A stretch of 64,000 bases of DNA from JBBDNT01 sp040877445 (GTDB lineage: Bacteria > Planctomycetota > Planctomycetia > Planctomycetales > Planctomycetaceae), in NCBI GenBank assembly GCA_040877445.1, contig JBBDNT010000227.1:1-64000 (forward strand). The letters are read 5' to 3'. The translations under genes were made by a program, and so were the position numbers. Below the pieces are notes generated by a model. That model was given only the letters and a program-made list of their open reading frames with translations, had not been told where the DNA came from and did not search any database. Shown here in pieces: positions 52,001-60,647 of this stretch (positions are counted from its first letter, which is position 1; each line of letters begins with the position of its first letter).

Positions 52001-52132
52001 GTGGGGGTGCTGGTGGGAACCTACAGCACGATTTACATCGCCAGCCCGGTGCTGTTGTGGCTGATGAACCGCCCCGGAAGCGCCGTCGCCAAGTCGGGCG
52101 CGTCGCAACGGGCCACCGCGGCGGCGCGTTGA
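49064..52132 (+). CDS. secDF: Fused protein-export membrane protein SecDF
   Basis: A protein of 1022 residues that joins SecD and SecF. The SecD half has a first helix near 30-50, the periplasmic P1 domain with YGIDLAGGTNLVYQV, and the MAVDANVLIFERIREE motif at helix 4. The SecF half has FDIDFNGGNMVTFEF and NDTIVVFDRIREVRG. Twelve membrane helices in total use proton-motive force to complete translocation through SecYEG. The P1 and SecF periplasmic regions are longer than usual. The ATG at 49064 is preferred to a TTG 17 codons earlier. The fusion is found in several phyla. Confidence 0.95.
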   Translation: MLDAYRTALTLFAQAPVIEPAADAARTAADGETGTSGWLIFLLVVALVVLPFVIGSMLATALRMKDSATRFGVVLFALTLGVTPFVLRGEDAIRYGIDLAGGTNLVYQVQFDKAKAEGKEIEDQGRAMDQMVGAVKRRLDPSNVEEITVRQVGSDRIEVIIPGADPETVAAKKAAIVKLGSLEFGILANRVDHLQFIQQAEADPGLTEVRIGDRVARWAEIAWDEQGNPKLEFGGDRDITVRAATDRETSRPKLTDKKTQVYEVLVMQDPPDARVTGRYVTRATSAADENGRPAVNFTFNETGGTKFQTLTSRNRPRTDGSTRDLAILLDGQVHTAPRLQAVISTQGQITGQFTTEEVNELVNVLNAGALEVPINETPLYEFSVGPTLAHDVQEKGVLAIAIAGVAVLVFMLCYYLFAGVVASLCLVFNLILVMGIMSLIDAAFTLPGLAGIVLTIGMAVDANVLIFERIREEQQRGSSLRMSIHNGFGKALSAIVDGNVTTLITAIVLYVIGTDQVRGFAVTLFIGIVASMFTALYFGRLMFDIVERKRWLKSVRMLSIVGRTQWDFLGKKTIAIGASLVLIVGGLTGFAARGNENFDIDFNGGNMVTFEFVQAQDPAFVSAALRAPELQDELKTGLTIEPLWTLDEADAGGKAKKFRLRSMQSEIKVVRHAIDRAFQEPGRELKKVTLDQYRPITSIPREQPADAPPMPREFRGGHRALLKFSSVLPLATVEMQIEDQLELLRVNDQPKYDNPRSLYMLRGTGDAAEEGVETRGEVRRYAEMELLAAPRFDVADLEAALAAIQIEMRNSPIFEEINTFEAAVAAEMKQTAVLAMLASMAAIVAYIWFRFQQISFGLAAVVALVHDVLITLGILALASMIHDTAVGRMLLLEDFRINLPMIAAFLTIVGYSLNDTIVVFDRIREVRGKNPALTPEMINTSLNQTLARTLLTSFTTWIVVAILYAVGGEGIHGFAFCLVVGVLVGTYSTIYIASPVLLWLMNRPGSAVAKSGASQRATAAAR

Positions 52133-52146
52133 CGCGCCGCAATGGC

Positions 52147-52192
52147 GGCGGGCGGGTTCGACGGCTTACCAATCCGTCCTACCCACCCGATC
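52147..52192. repeat. Diverged GGGCGGGTT...AATCCGTCCTACCC palindrome
   Basis: A 46-base relative of the first palindrome in the 14335 and 20517 elements; the second palindrome is missing. The remaining gap up to 52404 shows nothing else recognisable. Confidence 0.5.
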
Positions 52193-52404
52193 GATCGACC
52201 CACGAGATTCGCGGCCGAAGGTCGTCGCACCCCGATCCTCCCGGCCGTCGAACCGGGATTTTCCCTGACCCGGCGATCCGTTCCCGCCCCACCCTCTTCG
52301 TTTGCGGTATCGCCCGCGGTTCGTCAGAACTGTACGATGCGATATTGCGGGCCGCGCGACAGCGTCCGCGTGGCGGCTGATCGCGGGAACCGGAAGGGGA
52401 GGGA

Positions 52405-55400
52405 ATGGCGAATCGTTCTCATGTGCTGCGTTACGGGGTCGCCCTCGCGGCGGTCATCCTGGCGATCGTGCTCCCTCTCCCGCTATCGCCGGTTCTGGAC
52501 CAGCGCGTTTCCTTAATCACCTATTTCGCGGCGGTGATGGTCGCGGCGTGGTTCGGCGGCCTGGGGCCCGCTCTCCTGGCAATGGTGCTCAGCGCTTTCG
52601 CCGCGTGTTATTTTCAGTTTCCGCCGACCGGCCATTTGCTGCCGCAAGACGGCGTGCAAGCGCTGTCGCTGCTGATGTTCCTCGCTGTCGGTGGCACGAT
52701 AGCGGCGCTCACCGGATCGTTGCGGCGGTCGCAGCACGTGGCCGCGGAGATCGCCCGCCAGTCCCGCGCCGAACGGGAGCGGTACTTCGTCACGCTGTCG
52801 AGCATCGGCGACGGCGTGATCGCCACCGACACCGAGGGACGCGTGACGTTCATCAACGGCGTCGCCGAACGCCTCACCGGCTGGGCGCCGGCCGACGCCG
52901 AGGGACGGCCTCTCGACGGCGTGTTCCGCATCGTCAACGAGGAAACGCGACAGCCAGTCGAGAATCCCGTGACCAAGGCGCTGCGGCTGGGGGAGGTCGT
53001 GGGGTTGGCGAACCACACGGTGCTGATCGCCCGCGACGGGACCGAGCGGGCGATCGACGACAGCGCCGCCCCCATCCGCGACGAGCACGGCCGCGTCGTG
53101 GGGGTGATTCTCGTGTTCCGCGACGTCGAGGACGCGCGGCGGCTGAAGTTCGAACGCGACCGGTTCGCCGCGATCGTCGAGTCCTCCGAAGACGCCATCC
53201 TGGGCATGTCGTTCGACCTGGTCGCCACGCACTGGAACGACGGCGCGGCGCACATGTTCGGGTTCACCGCCGATGAAGTGATCGGCCGGCCTCTCGTCGA
53301 GACGATCCTCCCGGAAGACCGTGTCGACGAACTGCGCGAAATCCACCAACGGCTTCGCCGCGGCGAACGTGTCGATCATTTCGAGACCGTGCGGCGATAC
53401 CGGGACGGCAGGCTGATCGACGTCTCGATCCGCATTTCGCCGGTCCACGACGAAAAAGGCCGCATCATCGGCGCTTCCGCGATCGACCGCGACATCACCG
53501 CGCGGCTGGAGGTCGAGCGCCGCCTGCGGCGCAGCGAAGAGGAACTGTCCGACTTCTTCGAAAACGCCGCGGTCGGTCTGCACTGGGTCGGTCTCGACGG
53601 GACCATTCTCCGCGCCAATCAGGCCGAGTTGGACTTGCTGGGCTACTCTCGCGACGAGTACGTGGGACGCCACATCACCGAGTTCCATGCCGATCGCGAT
53701 AACATCGACGACATCCTCGACCGCCTGTTGCGGGGCGAGGTCATTCAGAACCGGGAAGCCCGGCTGCGCCGCAAGGACGGCTCGCTATGCGACGTGCTGA
53801 TCGACACCAGCGGCTTCTGGGAGGACGGGCGGTTCGTCCACAGCCGCTGCTTCACCCGCGACGTCTCAGAGCGGAAGCGGGCCGAGCAGCAGCTCCGCGA
53901 CAGCGAAGAGCGGCTGCGGCTGGCCCTCGACGCCGGCCGCATGGGCACCTGGCAGTGGAACGTGGCGAGCGGGGAAGTGATCTGGTCGCCGGGGCTGGAA
54001 CGCATCCACGGACTCGCTCCGGGCACGTTCGCCGGCACCTTCGAGGCCTATCAGCAGGACATTCACCCCGAAGACCGCGACCGCGTGCTGGACACGATCC
54101 GCCGCACGGTCGACGAGCGCCGCGATCATAACCTCGAATACCGCATCGTCTGGCCGGACGGAAGCATCCACTGGCTCGAAGCCCGCGGAAAGCTGATCTT
54201 CGACGAACGCGGCGCGCCGGAACGGCTGGTGGGGATTTGCGCTGACGTGACGGAGGCGAAGCGGCACGAAGCCACGCTGCGGTTCCTCGCCGACGCCAGC
54301 AAGTCGCTCGCCGCCCTCGTCGATTACCGCAGCACGCTGCAAGCGGTGGCGCGCCTCGCCGTCCCCGACTTCGCCGACTGGTGCGCCGTGGACATCCTGG
54401 ACGATGGCGGCCAGGTCGAGCGGCTGGCCGTCGCCCATGTCGATCCGCGGAAGATCGATTTCGTCAAGCGCTTGCAGGATGAGTACCCGCCCGATCCCGA
54501 CGTCCCGCAAGGCGCCTACCAGGTGCTCCGCACTGGCGAGCCGGAGTTCGTCCCGGCGATCGACGACGAGATGCTGCGGAACGTCGCCCGCGACGAGGTC
54601 CATCTGCGGTTGATCCGCGAATTGGGGCTGGCGTCGTACATCGCGGTTCCGTTGAAGGCGCACGACCGCACGCTGGGCGTGTTGACCTTCGCCACCGCCG
54701 AATCCGGCCGGCGCTTCCGCCCGGACGACCTCGACGTCGCAGAGGATCTCGCGCGGCGCGCGACCATCGCCATCGAGAACGCCCAGTTGTATCAGGAGGT
54801 CCGCGAGGCCGGACGCCGCAAGGACGAGTTCCTGGCGATGCTCGCCCACGAGTTGCGAAACCCGCTCGCTCCGATCCGCAGCGGATTGGACATCCTCCGC
54901 ATGGAACCCAACGGCCAGAAGGAGACCGTCGAACTGATGCAGCGGCAGGTCGAGCACCTCGTGAGACTCGTCGACGACCTGCTCGACGTCTCGCGAATCA
55001 TGCGCGGAAAGGTCGAATTGCGGCGGCAGCCCACGCGGATCGCGACCATCGTGCAACGCGCGACCGAAGCGGTCCGGTGGTCCATCGACGATCAGGAACA
55101 GGCGCTCGCGGTCGAACTGCCGGACGAGGCGATCGTCGTCGACGTCGATCCCGTCCGCCTCGTGCAGGTGATCGAAAACCTGTTGAACAACGCCTCGAAG
55201 TACACCGACCAGGGGGGGCGCATCGCCGTTGCCGTCGAACGCCGCGGCCGATCGGTCTTGATCCACGTGCGCGACGACGGGATCGGCATCGACGAAGAGC
55301 TGCTCCCGCGAATCTTCGACTTGTTCACCCAGTCGTCGCGCTCGTTGGACCGCGCGCAGGGGGGGTTGGGCATCGGCTTGACTCTGGTCCGCAGTCTCGT

Positions 55401-56775
55401 CGAGGGGCATGGCGGAACCATCTCGGCCCGCAGCGCGGGGCCGGGAAAAGGGAGCGAATTCACCGTCTGCCTGCCCGTCACCGACGCCGTACCCCTTGCG
55501 GACGACGCGCCTCTCGAGGTGCGGCCCGCACTGTCGCGCCGCGTGCTGGTCGTGGACGACAACGTGGGCGCGGTGCGGATGCTGTCGCTGCTGTTGCAAC
55601 GGCTTGGCCCGCACGAAGTCGCCACCGCACAGGACGGGCCATCCGCCCTGCGAATGATCGCCGAGTTCCGCCCCGAGGTCGTGCTGCTCGACATCGGACT
55701 GCCCGGCATGGACGGTTACGAAGTCGCCGCCCGCGTCCGCAAAGACCCCGCGCACGATGACGTGCTGCTCGTGGCGCTCACCGGCTACGGACAGGAAGAG
55801 GACCGCCGCAAATCGCGGCGGGCCGGCTTCGACGAGCACCTCGTGAAACCCCCGGCGCTCGATCAGATCGCCCGCGTGCTGATCCGCCGTCCGCTGCGCG
55901 CACGCCGGCCCGACGCGGCCTCGGCCGTCGCGCGGCGTTCCCCCTCCTCCAACCTGGATACCGGCGTGGACGCTTCCCACACGGCTCGATTGCCAGCATC
56001 CACGGTTCCCCCGGTGAATGTCGGGCCGACCAGCGGGATGCTTCCGGACGACGAACGGATGGGGGCGTTCTTCCGTTCGCTCGCCCACGAAATCGGGAAT
56101 TCGCTCGTCCCGATCCGGCTGATGTTCGAACTGCTCAAACGCCCGAACGTCGATGCCGACACGGTCGCCAGCGTCACCGAAATGCTGGACCAGCACCTCC
56201 CGTCGATGGGCCGCCTGGTCGACGACCTGCGGCGCATCGGCCGCATCGCCGCCGGCCGCCTCACGATTCGCGCCGCCGAGATCGAGCCGCGGGCCGTCGT
56301 CGACGCGGCGGTCGCGGCGGTCGCGCCGCGGTTCGAGGAGCGGCGGCAGACGTTTGACGTCGACATGCCCGAGTCGCTCCCGCGGCTCGAGGGGGACTTC
56401 GAATTGCTGCAACACGCCCTCACCGAATTGCTGAGGAACGCCGCGCAGTATAGTCCGCCCGAGTCCCGCATCTCGCTGAAAGCCGAACAGCGGGACGGAG
56501 CGATTCTGTTCCGCGTGCGCAACCCCGGCGGCGGTATCGCTCCCGACCTGTTGCCTCACGTGTTCGAGCTGTTCGTGCGCGGCGACGATCGCCTCGACGC
56601 CGAGGCCGGGAACTGGGGCGTCGGCCTGACGTTCGTCCGTCAGGTCGTGCGACAACACGGCGGCCGCGTCGGCGTGCGGGCGACCAATCAATCGCCCGAT
56701 TGCGAATTCACGATCGAATTGCCGCTCGCCCCCGTGTCTGCTCCGGTGTCCGCCCCCTTGTCCGCCCCGGTGTAG
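52405..56775 (+). CDS. Hybrid sensor with two histidine-kinase modules around a receiver
   Basis: A protein of 1456 residues. Four N-terminal helices (about 10-105) resemble the DUF4118/KdpD sensor region. Then come four PAS domains (about 120-630), a GAF domain (about 640-795), a HisKA domain with His815 in AMLAHELRNP and a HATPase with VRDDGIGID and GGLGIGL. A receiver domain follows with Asp1096 in VVLLDIGLPGMDG. A second kinase-like module has His1228 in SLAHEIGNSL and a HATPase whose G1 box reads VRNPGGGI, with Asn instead of Asp. The input signal is unknown. No response regulator is adjacent. Confidence 0.9.
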   Translation: MANRSHVLRYGVALAAVILAIVLPLPLSPVLDQRVSLITYFAAVMVAAWFGGLGPALLAMVLSAFAACYFQFPPTGHLLPQDGVQALSLLMFLAVGGTIAALTGSLRRSQHVAAEIARQSRAERERYFVTLSSIGDGVIATDTEGRVTFINGVAERLTGWAPADAEGRPLDGVFRIVNEETRQPVENPVTKALRLGEVVGLANHTVLIARDGTERAIDDSAAPIRDEHGRVVGVILVFRDVEDARRLKFERDRFAAIVESSEDAILGMSFDLVATHWNDGAAHMFGFTADEVIGRPLVETILPEDRVDELREIHQRLRRGERVDHFETVRRYRDGRLIDVSIRISPVHDEKGRIIGASAIDRDITARLEVERRLRRSEEELSDFFENAAVGLHWVGLDGTILRANQAELDLLGYSRDEYVGRHITEFHADRDNIDDILDRLLRGEVIQNREARLRRKDGSLCDVLIDTSGFWEDGRFVHSRCFTRDVSERKRAEQQLRDSEERLRLALDAGRMGTWQWNVASGEVIWSPGLERIHGLAPGTFAGTFEAYQQDIHPEDRDRVLDTIRRTVDERRDHNLEYRIVWPDGSIHWLEARGKLIFDERGAPERLVGICADVTEAKRHEATLRFLADASKSLAALVDYRSTLQAVARLAVPDFADWCAVDILDDGGQVERLAVAHVDPRKIDFVKRLQDEYPPDPDVPQGAYQVLRTGEPEFVPAIDDEMLRNVARDEVHLRLIRELGLASYIAVPLKAHDRTLGVLTFATAESGRRFRPDDLDVAEDLARRATIAIENAQLYQEVREAGRRKDEFLAMLAHELRNPLAPIRSGLDILRMEPNGQKETVELMQRQVEHLVRLVDDLLDVSRIMRGKVELRRQPTRIATIVQRATEAVRWSIDDQEQALAVELPDEAIVVDVDPVRLVQVIENLLNNASKYTDQGGRIAVAVERRGRSVLIHVRDDGIGIDEELLPRIFDLFTQSSRSLDRAQGGLGIGLTLVRSLVEGHGGTISARSAGPGKGSEFTVCLPVTDAVPLADDAPLEVRPALSRRVLVVDDNVGAVRMLSLLLQRLGPHEVATAQDGPSALRMIAEFRPEVVLLDIGLPGMDGYEVAARVRKDPAHDDVLLVALTGYGQEEDRRKSRRAGFDEHLVKPPALDQIARVLIRRPLRARRPDAASAVARRSPSSNLDTGVDASHTARLPASTVPPVNVGPTSGMLPDDERMGAFFRSLAHEIGNSLVPIRLMFELLKRPNVDADTVASVTEMLDQHLPSMGRLVDDLRRIGRIAAGRLTIRAAEIEPRAVVDAAVAAVAPRFEERRQTFDVDMPESLPRLEGDFELLQHALTELLRNAAQYSPPESRISLKAEQRDGAILFRVRNPGGGIAPDLLPHVFELFVRGDDRLDAEAGNWGVGLTFVRQVVRQHGGRVGVRATNQSPDCEFTIELPLAPVSAPVSAPLSAPV

Positions 56776-56816
56776 GATTGCGCCATCATCTGCCTTGCAT
56801 GCGCCGAGGGAAATCG

Positions 56817-56916
56817 TGCCACTGCTCCCCCCCTGCGAACGCACTGCTTCGGCCGAGCGGGGACGCTCGCTGAGGTGGCACGTTCGTCCGGCTCGGCCGA
56901 AGCAGTGGCACGCCAG
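56817..56916. repeat. CTCGGCCGAAGCAGTGGCAC inverted repeat, copy 1
   Basis: GTGCCACTGC (56818) and CACTGCTTCGGCCGAG (56846) face CTCGGCCGAAGCAGTGGCAC (56896-56915). A second copy is at 59158-59225. It sits between convergent genes (sensor kinase and queC). Confidence 0.75.
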
Positions 56917-56965
56917 GAAGAATTGCGACACCCAAATGAAGTATCGGGCGTCGCCCGCGCGGGAT

Positions 56966-57661
56966 TCACGCGATGGATTCAAGCGGATCGTTCAGCCCCG
57001 CCTCCGCGAAGCCGGCGAGCCGCAGGCGGCAGGAGTCGCAACGGCCGCACGCCCGGCCCGTCACGTCGGGATCGTAACAGCTATGGGTGAGCGCGTAATC
57101 GACGCCCAGCCGCGTTCCCAGGCGGATGATTTCGCCCTTCGACAGCGAGATCAGCGGGGCGTGAACGGTCCAGCGGGCCGTTCCTTCGACACCGGCCTTC
57201 GTTCCCAACCGGGCGACTTCTTCGAAAGCGGTGATGAATTCCGGCCGGCAGTCGGGATACCCGCTGTAATCGACCGCGTTGACCCCCAGAAAGATGTCTT
57301 CCGCGCCAAGGACTTCCGCCCAGCCGAGCGCGATCGACAGGAAGATCGTGTTCCGCGCGGGGACGTAGGTGACGGGAATTTCGCCGGTCGCGTCGTCGTC
57401 GGAGCGGTCCTTGGGAACGTCGATCTCGGCGGTCAGGGCCGAGCCGCCGAACCGCCGCAGGTCGAGCCGCATCACGATGTGCTCGTCGACGCCGGCGGCG
57501 GCGCAGACGCGCCGCGCCGCGTCGAGTTCGAAGCGATGCCGTTGGCCGTAATCGAACGAGAGGGCGCAGGGGGTGAACCCTTCGCTCTTGGCGACGGCGA
57601 GCACGGTGGCGGAATCAAGCCCGCCGCTGACGAGCACGACGGCGCGGCGGTGGGCGGACAT
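56966..57661 (-). CDS. queC: 7-cyano-7-deazaguanine synthase
   Basis: A protein of 231 residues. The PP-loop ATP motif VLVSGGLDSAT is at residues 10-20. The zinc site comprises Cys195, Cys205, Cys208 and Cys211 (TGRACGRCDSC). It converts 7-carboxy-7-deazaguanine to preQ0 with ammonia and ATP, on the pathway to queuosine that Tgt (47189-48307) completes. The ATG at 57661 is used because the upstream open frame lacks family similarity. Confidence 0.95.
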   Translation of the reverse strand: MSAHRRAVVLVSGGLDSATVLAVAKSEGFTPCALSFDYGQRHRFELDAARRVCAAAGVDEHIVMRLDLRRFGGSALTAEIDVPKDRSDDDATGEIPVTYVPARNTIFLSIALGWAEVLGAEDIFLGVNAVDYSGYPDCRPEFITAFEEVARLGTKAGVEGTARWTVHAPLISLSKGEIIRLGTRLGVDYALTHSCYDPDVTGRACGRCDSCRLRLAGFAEAGLNDPLESIA

Positions 57662-57678
57662 GGCGCGCTTCTCCACGA

Positions 57679-58365
57679 CTAATTCTCGACGACCCGCAGT
57701 TCGGATTCGGTGCGAGGGAAGGCTTGGAAGACCAGAACCAGCGGCGAGAGGAGCAGCCACGCCGCATGGGTCATCAGAGAGAGAATGAATTCGCGACCTG
57801 GAGTGCGAATGCGTCGCGTCTCGATCTCCGGTCGATATCGCCGCTTCTCGAACTCTCGTACTCGTCGGCGAATTCGTGCCAATGAGGCAATCGAATCGAA
57901 CGGCGCCAACGTGATCCGCTCGGGCGACGGGGCCGACGCGCGTCGGTTGCGGCACTTCGCGATGATGATCGAGGCCACTCCGAGAACGGGCGTGGCCGCG
58001 AAAAGTTGCTGGCCGAAACCGAGCCATGACGTGCACATCGCGAAGAGCAGCAGTAGGGCGATCGCCGGAAGTTGCAGCCCGGACCATTTTCGCGATTGGA
58101 TGACATCGACGTGGGCGTCCGACCTCAACACAAGAACGAGCCTTTGGACGAAATCACACTCCTGACGCGACCAAGCGACGTGATGGTCGATCACGTCGTC
58201 GTAGAAGAACCATAAGCAAAGGGCGACCCGCTTCACCGTCGGGTCCGATGATGCGGCGGCGATCGCGTGGATGCGATCGTCGAATTCGAAGGCGGGGATT
58301 CCCTCCGAGACGAATCGATCGATCGCTTCGATGAGCCGCTCTCGACCGGCACGGTCGATTTCCAT
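57679..58365 (-). CDS. Conserved two-helix membrane protein
   Basis: A protein of 228 residues. A helical cytosolic N-terminus (MEIDRAGRERLIEAIDRFVSEGIPAFEFDDRI) is followed by a hydrophobic hairpin (about 97-135) and a basic region, then a final helix (about 198-215). GGGAGGT upstream fixes the ATG at 58365. The family seems common in planctomycetes, but I know no function. It is 17 bases upstream of queC, so the two may share a transcript. Confidence 0.65.
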   Translation of the reverse strand: MEIDRAGRERLIEAIDRFVSEGIPAFEFDDRIHAIAAASSDPTVKRVALCLWFFYDDVIDHHVAWSRQECDFVQRLVLVLRSDAHVDVIQSRKWSGLQLPAIALLLLFAMCTSWLGFGQQLFAATPVLGVASIIIAKCRNRRASAPSPERITLAPFDSIASLARIRRRVREFEKRRYRPEIETRRIRTPGREFILSLMTHAAWLLLSPLVLVFQAFPRTESELRVVEN

Positions 58366-58384
58366 ACCGCACCTCCCGACGCAA

Positions 58385-58418
58385 CAGGCCCGGCCGATGA
58401 AGTCATCGACCGGGCCTG
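58385..58418 (-). terminator. Hairpin between the metal-binding gene and the next gene
   Basis: CAGGCCCGGCCGATG pairs with CATCGACCGGGCCTG with one mismatch and a four-base loop. On the minus strand it follows the stop codon of the metal-binding protein gene and precedes the next ATG by about 20 bases. No T tract follows, so it may be a terminator, an RNA-stability element or an attenuator. Confidence 0.5.
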
Positions 58419-58447
58419 CGAAGATCGGTTGCATTCAACGGGGCGTT

Positions 58448-58981
58448 CTACTTGCCCGCCTTGGCGTGGAAGCCGGCCTTGTTAAGCGCCTCGACGGCCT
58501 TCGCCACCTCGACCGAGTTGCCCGTGAGGGTCACGGTCTTGGCCTTCTGGTCGGCCTTGGCGTCGGTGACGTTCGCCACTTCCTTGGCCGCCTTCGTGGC
58601 CGCGTTCACGCACCCGCCGCAGCACAGGTGCACGCCGGTCAGCACGACGCTGTCGGCCTTCGCGTCCGCCGCGGCGCCGGACGCCGGAAACGCCACGTCC
58701 TTGTCGCCGTGCTTGGCGGCGCCATGGAAGCCGGCGTCGGCGAGGGCCTTCACGCCCGCCTCGGCCGCCTTGTCGTCCGCGGCGACGAAGGTCACGGTCT
58801 TGCTCTGCTGATCGGGCTTCGCGTTCGACACGCCGGTCACGCCCGTCAGCGCCTCGTTCAGCGCTTTCACGCACATTCCACAGCAGATGTGTACGCCGGT
58901 GACTTTGACTTCGCCGGCCTGCGTGACGGCGGCGAACGACAGAACCAAGCCGGCAACGGTCAGATTCACGATCGTCTTCAT
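58448..58981 (-). CDS. Exported protein with two heavy-metal-associated-like domains
   Basis: A protein of 177 residues. A signal peptide (1-22, ending TQA) precedes two repeats of an HMA-like ferredoxin fold: VKVTGVHICCGMCVKALNEA (about 26-45) and VVLTGVHLCCGGCVNAATKA (about 111-130). Each has CCxxC in place of the usual CxxC, giving three cysteines per domain. It probably binds copper or another soft metal in the periplasm, or acts in redox. An Ala/Lys/Asp-rich linker joins the two domains. Confidence 0.75.
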   Translation of the reverse strand: MKTIVNLTVAGLVLSFAAVTQAGEVKVTGVHICCGMCVKALNEALTGVTGVSNAKPDQQSKTVTFVAADDKAAEAGVKALADAGFHGAAKHGDKDVAFPASGAAADAKADSVVLTGVHLCCGGCVNAATKAAKEVANVTDAKADQKAKTVTLTGNSVEVAKAVEALNKAGFHAKAGK

Positions 58982-59157
58982 GGTGCGGCTGCTCCTCGGG
59001 GATTGAGTGGATGCGTCGCGACGGCGGAGGTCCGTCAACGCACGGGGTGGCGATCTCATCGCATCGGCACCGACCGATGTACCCGCAGATTGTGGCAGTA
59101 TGCCGCCAGGAAGTCAAGACGGAGGTCGGAAAGCCCGGATCGTGGTGCGGCAATACT

Positions 59158-59225
59158 CTTTGGCCGAGCGAGAATCCTTTCCGAAAGCGGATGCTCGTGG
59201 CGCTCGGCCGAAGCAGTGGCACAGG
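59158..59225. repeat. CTCGGCCGAAGCAGTGGCAC repeat, copy 2
   Basis: The left end TTTGGCCGAGCGAGA and the right end GCGCTCGGCCGAAGCAGTGG face each other across about 30 bases, upstream of the metal-binding gene and downstream of the PP2C gene. Confidence 0.7.
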
Positions 59226-59265
59226 CCGGGGAGCGCGGTCGTGAATTCGCGAGCGGGGCGACGCG

Positions 59266-60012
59266 CTACGGTTCCGTCATGTGCAGCACCACGCAGGTGA
59301 TGTTGTCCTTCGAGCCGCCCGCCTGGGCGGCGGCGACGAGCTTTTCGGCCGCCGCCTGCGGATCGTCCGCCTCGGCGAGAATCTCCGCGAGCGCGTCGTC
59401 CTTCACGCCGTCGGTCACGCCGTCGGAGCAAAGCATGACGCGATCTCCGGCGCGCGGTTCGATCTCGCGCGCGCCCGTGCCGTTGCTCCCCTCCTTCGTT
59501 CCGAGGTAGCGGTAGAGAACGTTGCGATAGCGGTGCGTGGCGGCCTCGGCCTGCGAGATCGTGCCGTGATCGACCAGCGCCTGCGTCATCGAATGGTCCT
59601 TCGTCAGCTGCTCGAGCTTTCCGTCGCGGAGCAGATAGGCGCGGCTGTCGCCCACGCCGCCGACATACAGCTTTTCGCCGGCGGACACCAGCAGCACGAT
59701 GGTGGTGCCCATGTTGTGGCAATCGGCGCTGACCTCGCCCAACGCCATGATCTCGTGATTGGCGTGGGCGACCGCCTCGTCGATGGCCTGGGTCACCTTC
59801 TCGCCGGCGTCGGCCGCGAAGTCGATGAGCTGGTCGAGCTTCGTCGAGATCAACTCGGTGGCCAATTCGCTGGCCTTCTCGCCGGCGCACTGGCCCCCCA
59901 TGCCGTCGGCGACGAGGAAGAACCGCGACTGCGGATCGACGAGGCAACGGTCCTCGTTGTTCTCGCGAAAGTCGCCGGTGATGCTCAACTGGCCCGCGCG
60001 AAGAGAAAGCAT
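59266..60012 (-). CDS. PP2C-type serine/threonine protein phosphatase
   Basis: A protein of 248 residues with the PP2C metal-binding motifs: GDFRENNEDRCL, FFLVADGMGG, VGGVGDSRAYLLRDG, MLCSDGVTDGV and GSKDNITCVVLH. It dephosphorylates Ser/Thr residues using two Mg2+ or Mn2+ ions in the cytoplasm, opposing Hanks-type kinases; none is in the window. The ATG at 60012 is the first before the domain; a longer open frame crosses a repeat. Confidence 0.92.
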   Translation of the reverse strand: MLSLRAGQLSITGDFRENNEDRCLVDPQSRFFLVADGMGGQCAGEKASELATELISTKLDQLIDFAADAGEKVTQAIDEAVAHANHEIMALGEVSADCHNMGTTIVLLVSAGEKLYVGGVGDSRAYLLRDGKLEQLTKDHSMTQALVDHGTISQAEAATHRYRNVLYRYLGTKEGSNGTGAREIEPRAGDRVMLCSDGVTDGVKDDALAEILAEADDPQAAAEKLVAAAQAGGSKDNITCVVLHMTEP

Positions 60013-60647
60013 GGGAACGTGGAACGAGGATGTGAGACGAGAGGGGAAGCCGCGAATGGAGAATAAGGGATCGGGGATGCGGAATGGAAGATCGAAGACG
60101 ACTGATGAAGCATTTTCGGCGCAAACCACCCCCGATCGCTCCCCCCGCTCCGATCTCCGTGGTGCAATCGTTCGACTTCCGTTCGTGCGCGAATTTCGGG
60201 AGACCACGGGTGTCGCTGATGGCGGCGGGCGATTCGGCGGAGTTCGAACGGTGAAGTCCAATCTCGATTGCAGTTTCGCCGCGGGCCATCAGCGTCGATC
60301 AGCGACGAACAGCGTTCCCGGCATTCGCACGGAGAACTCTTCCGCCGCGGGTGGAATGCGGGAACAGGAACACTGTCTCTTCGCTGATCTTCCTCAGTCA
60401 GTAGTTCCAAGTTCACGGGAATTCTCGCAGGAAGTGCGGACGTGAAACGATGGCGCCGCGAAGAGGAATGACTTCGCGGACTCGTTCTTCGTCCTTCGTT
60501 TCCTCGTGACTTGGTGGTTCGATCGCCTCCCCCCGCTGACGCGGGAGGCTCGCTCTGCTTGTTTTCTTTGCGGCCCTTGGCGACTTTGCGTCGGCGGTGC
60601 GGACGACGATCGAAAAGCGAAAGATTCACAACCTCTGACCTCTGCCA
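60013..60647. repeat. 635-base gene-free stretch of dispersed repeats
   Basis: Bases 60155-60405 are homologous to 1185-1530, with shared phrases GTTCGTGCGCGAATTTCG, ATCAGCGTCGATCAGCG and CTTCGCTGATCTTC. Bases 60530-60550 are CCCCGCTGACGCGGGAGGCT, identical to that at 1820. Then comes TTTGCGGCCCTTGGCGAC followed by TTTGCGTCG. No gene is supported. Confidence 0.75.

Noticed and set aside
48926..52108. A 1060-codon open frame antisense to secDF
   Set aside because: The opposite strand encodes a complete SecDF with all motifs; the antisense translation is Arg/Asp/His-rich and has no domain. Long antisense frames are expected at this GC content.
53866..56982. A 1038-codon frame antisense to the sensor kinase
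   Set aside because: Same reasoning: the plus strand has PAS, GAF, kinase and receiver motifs; the antisense product is composition-biased.
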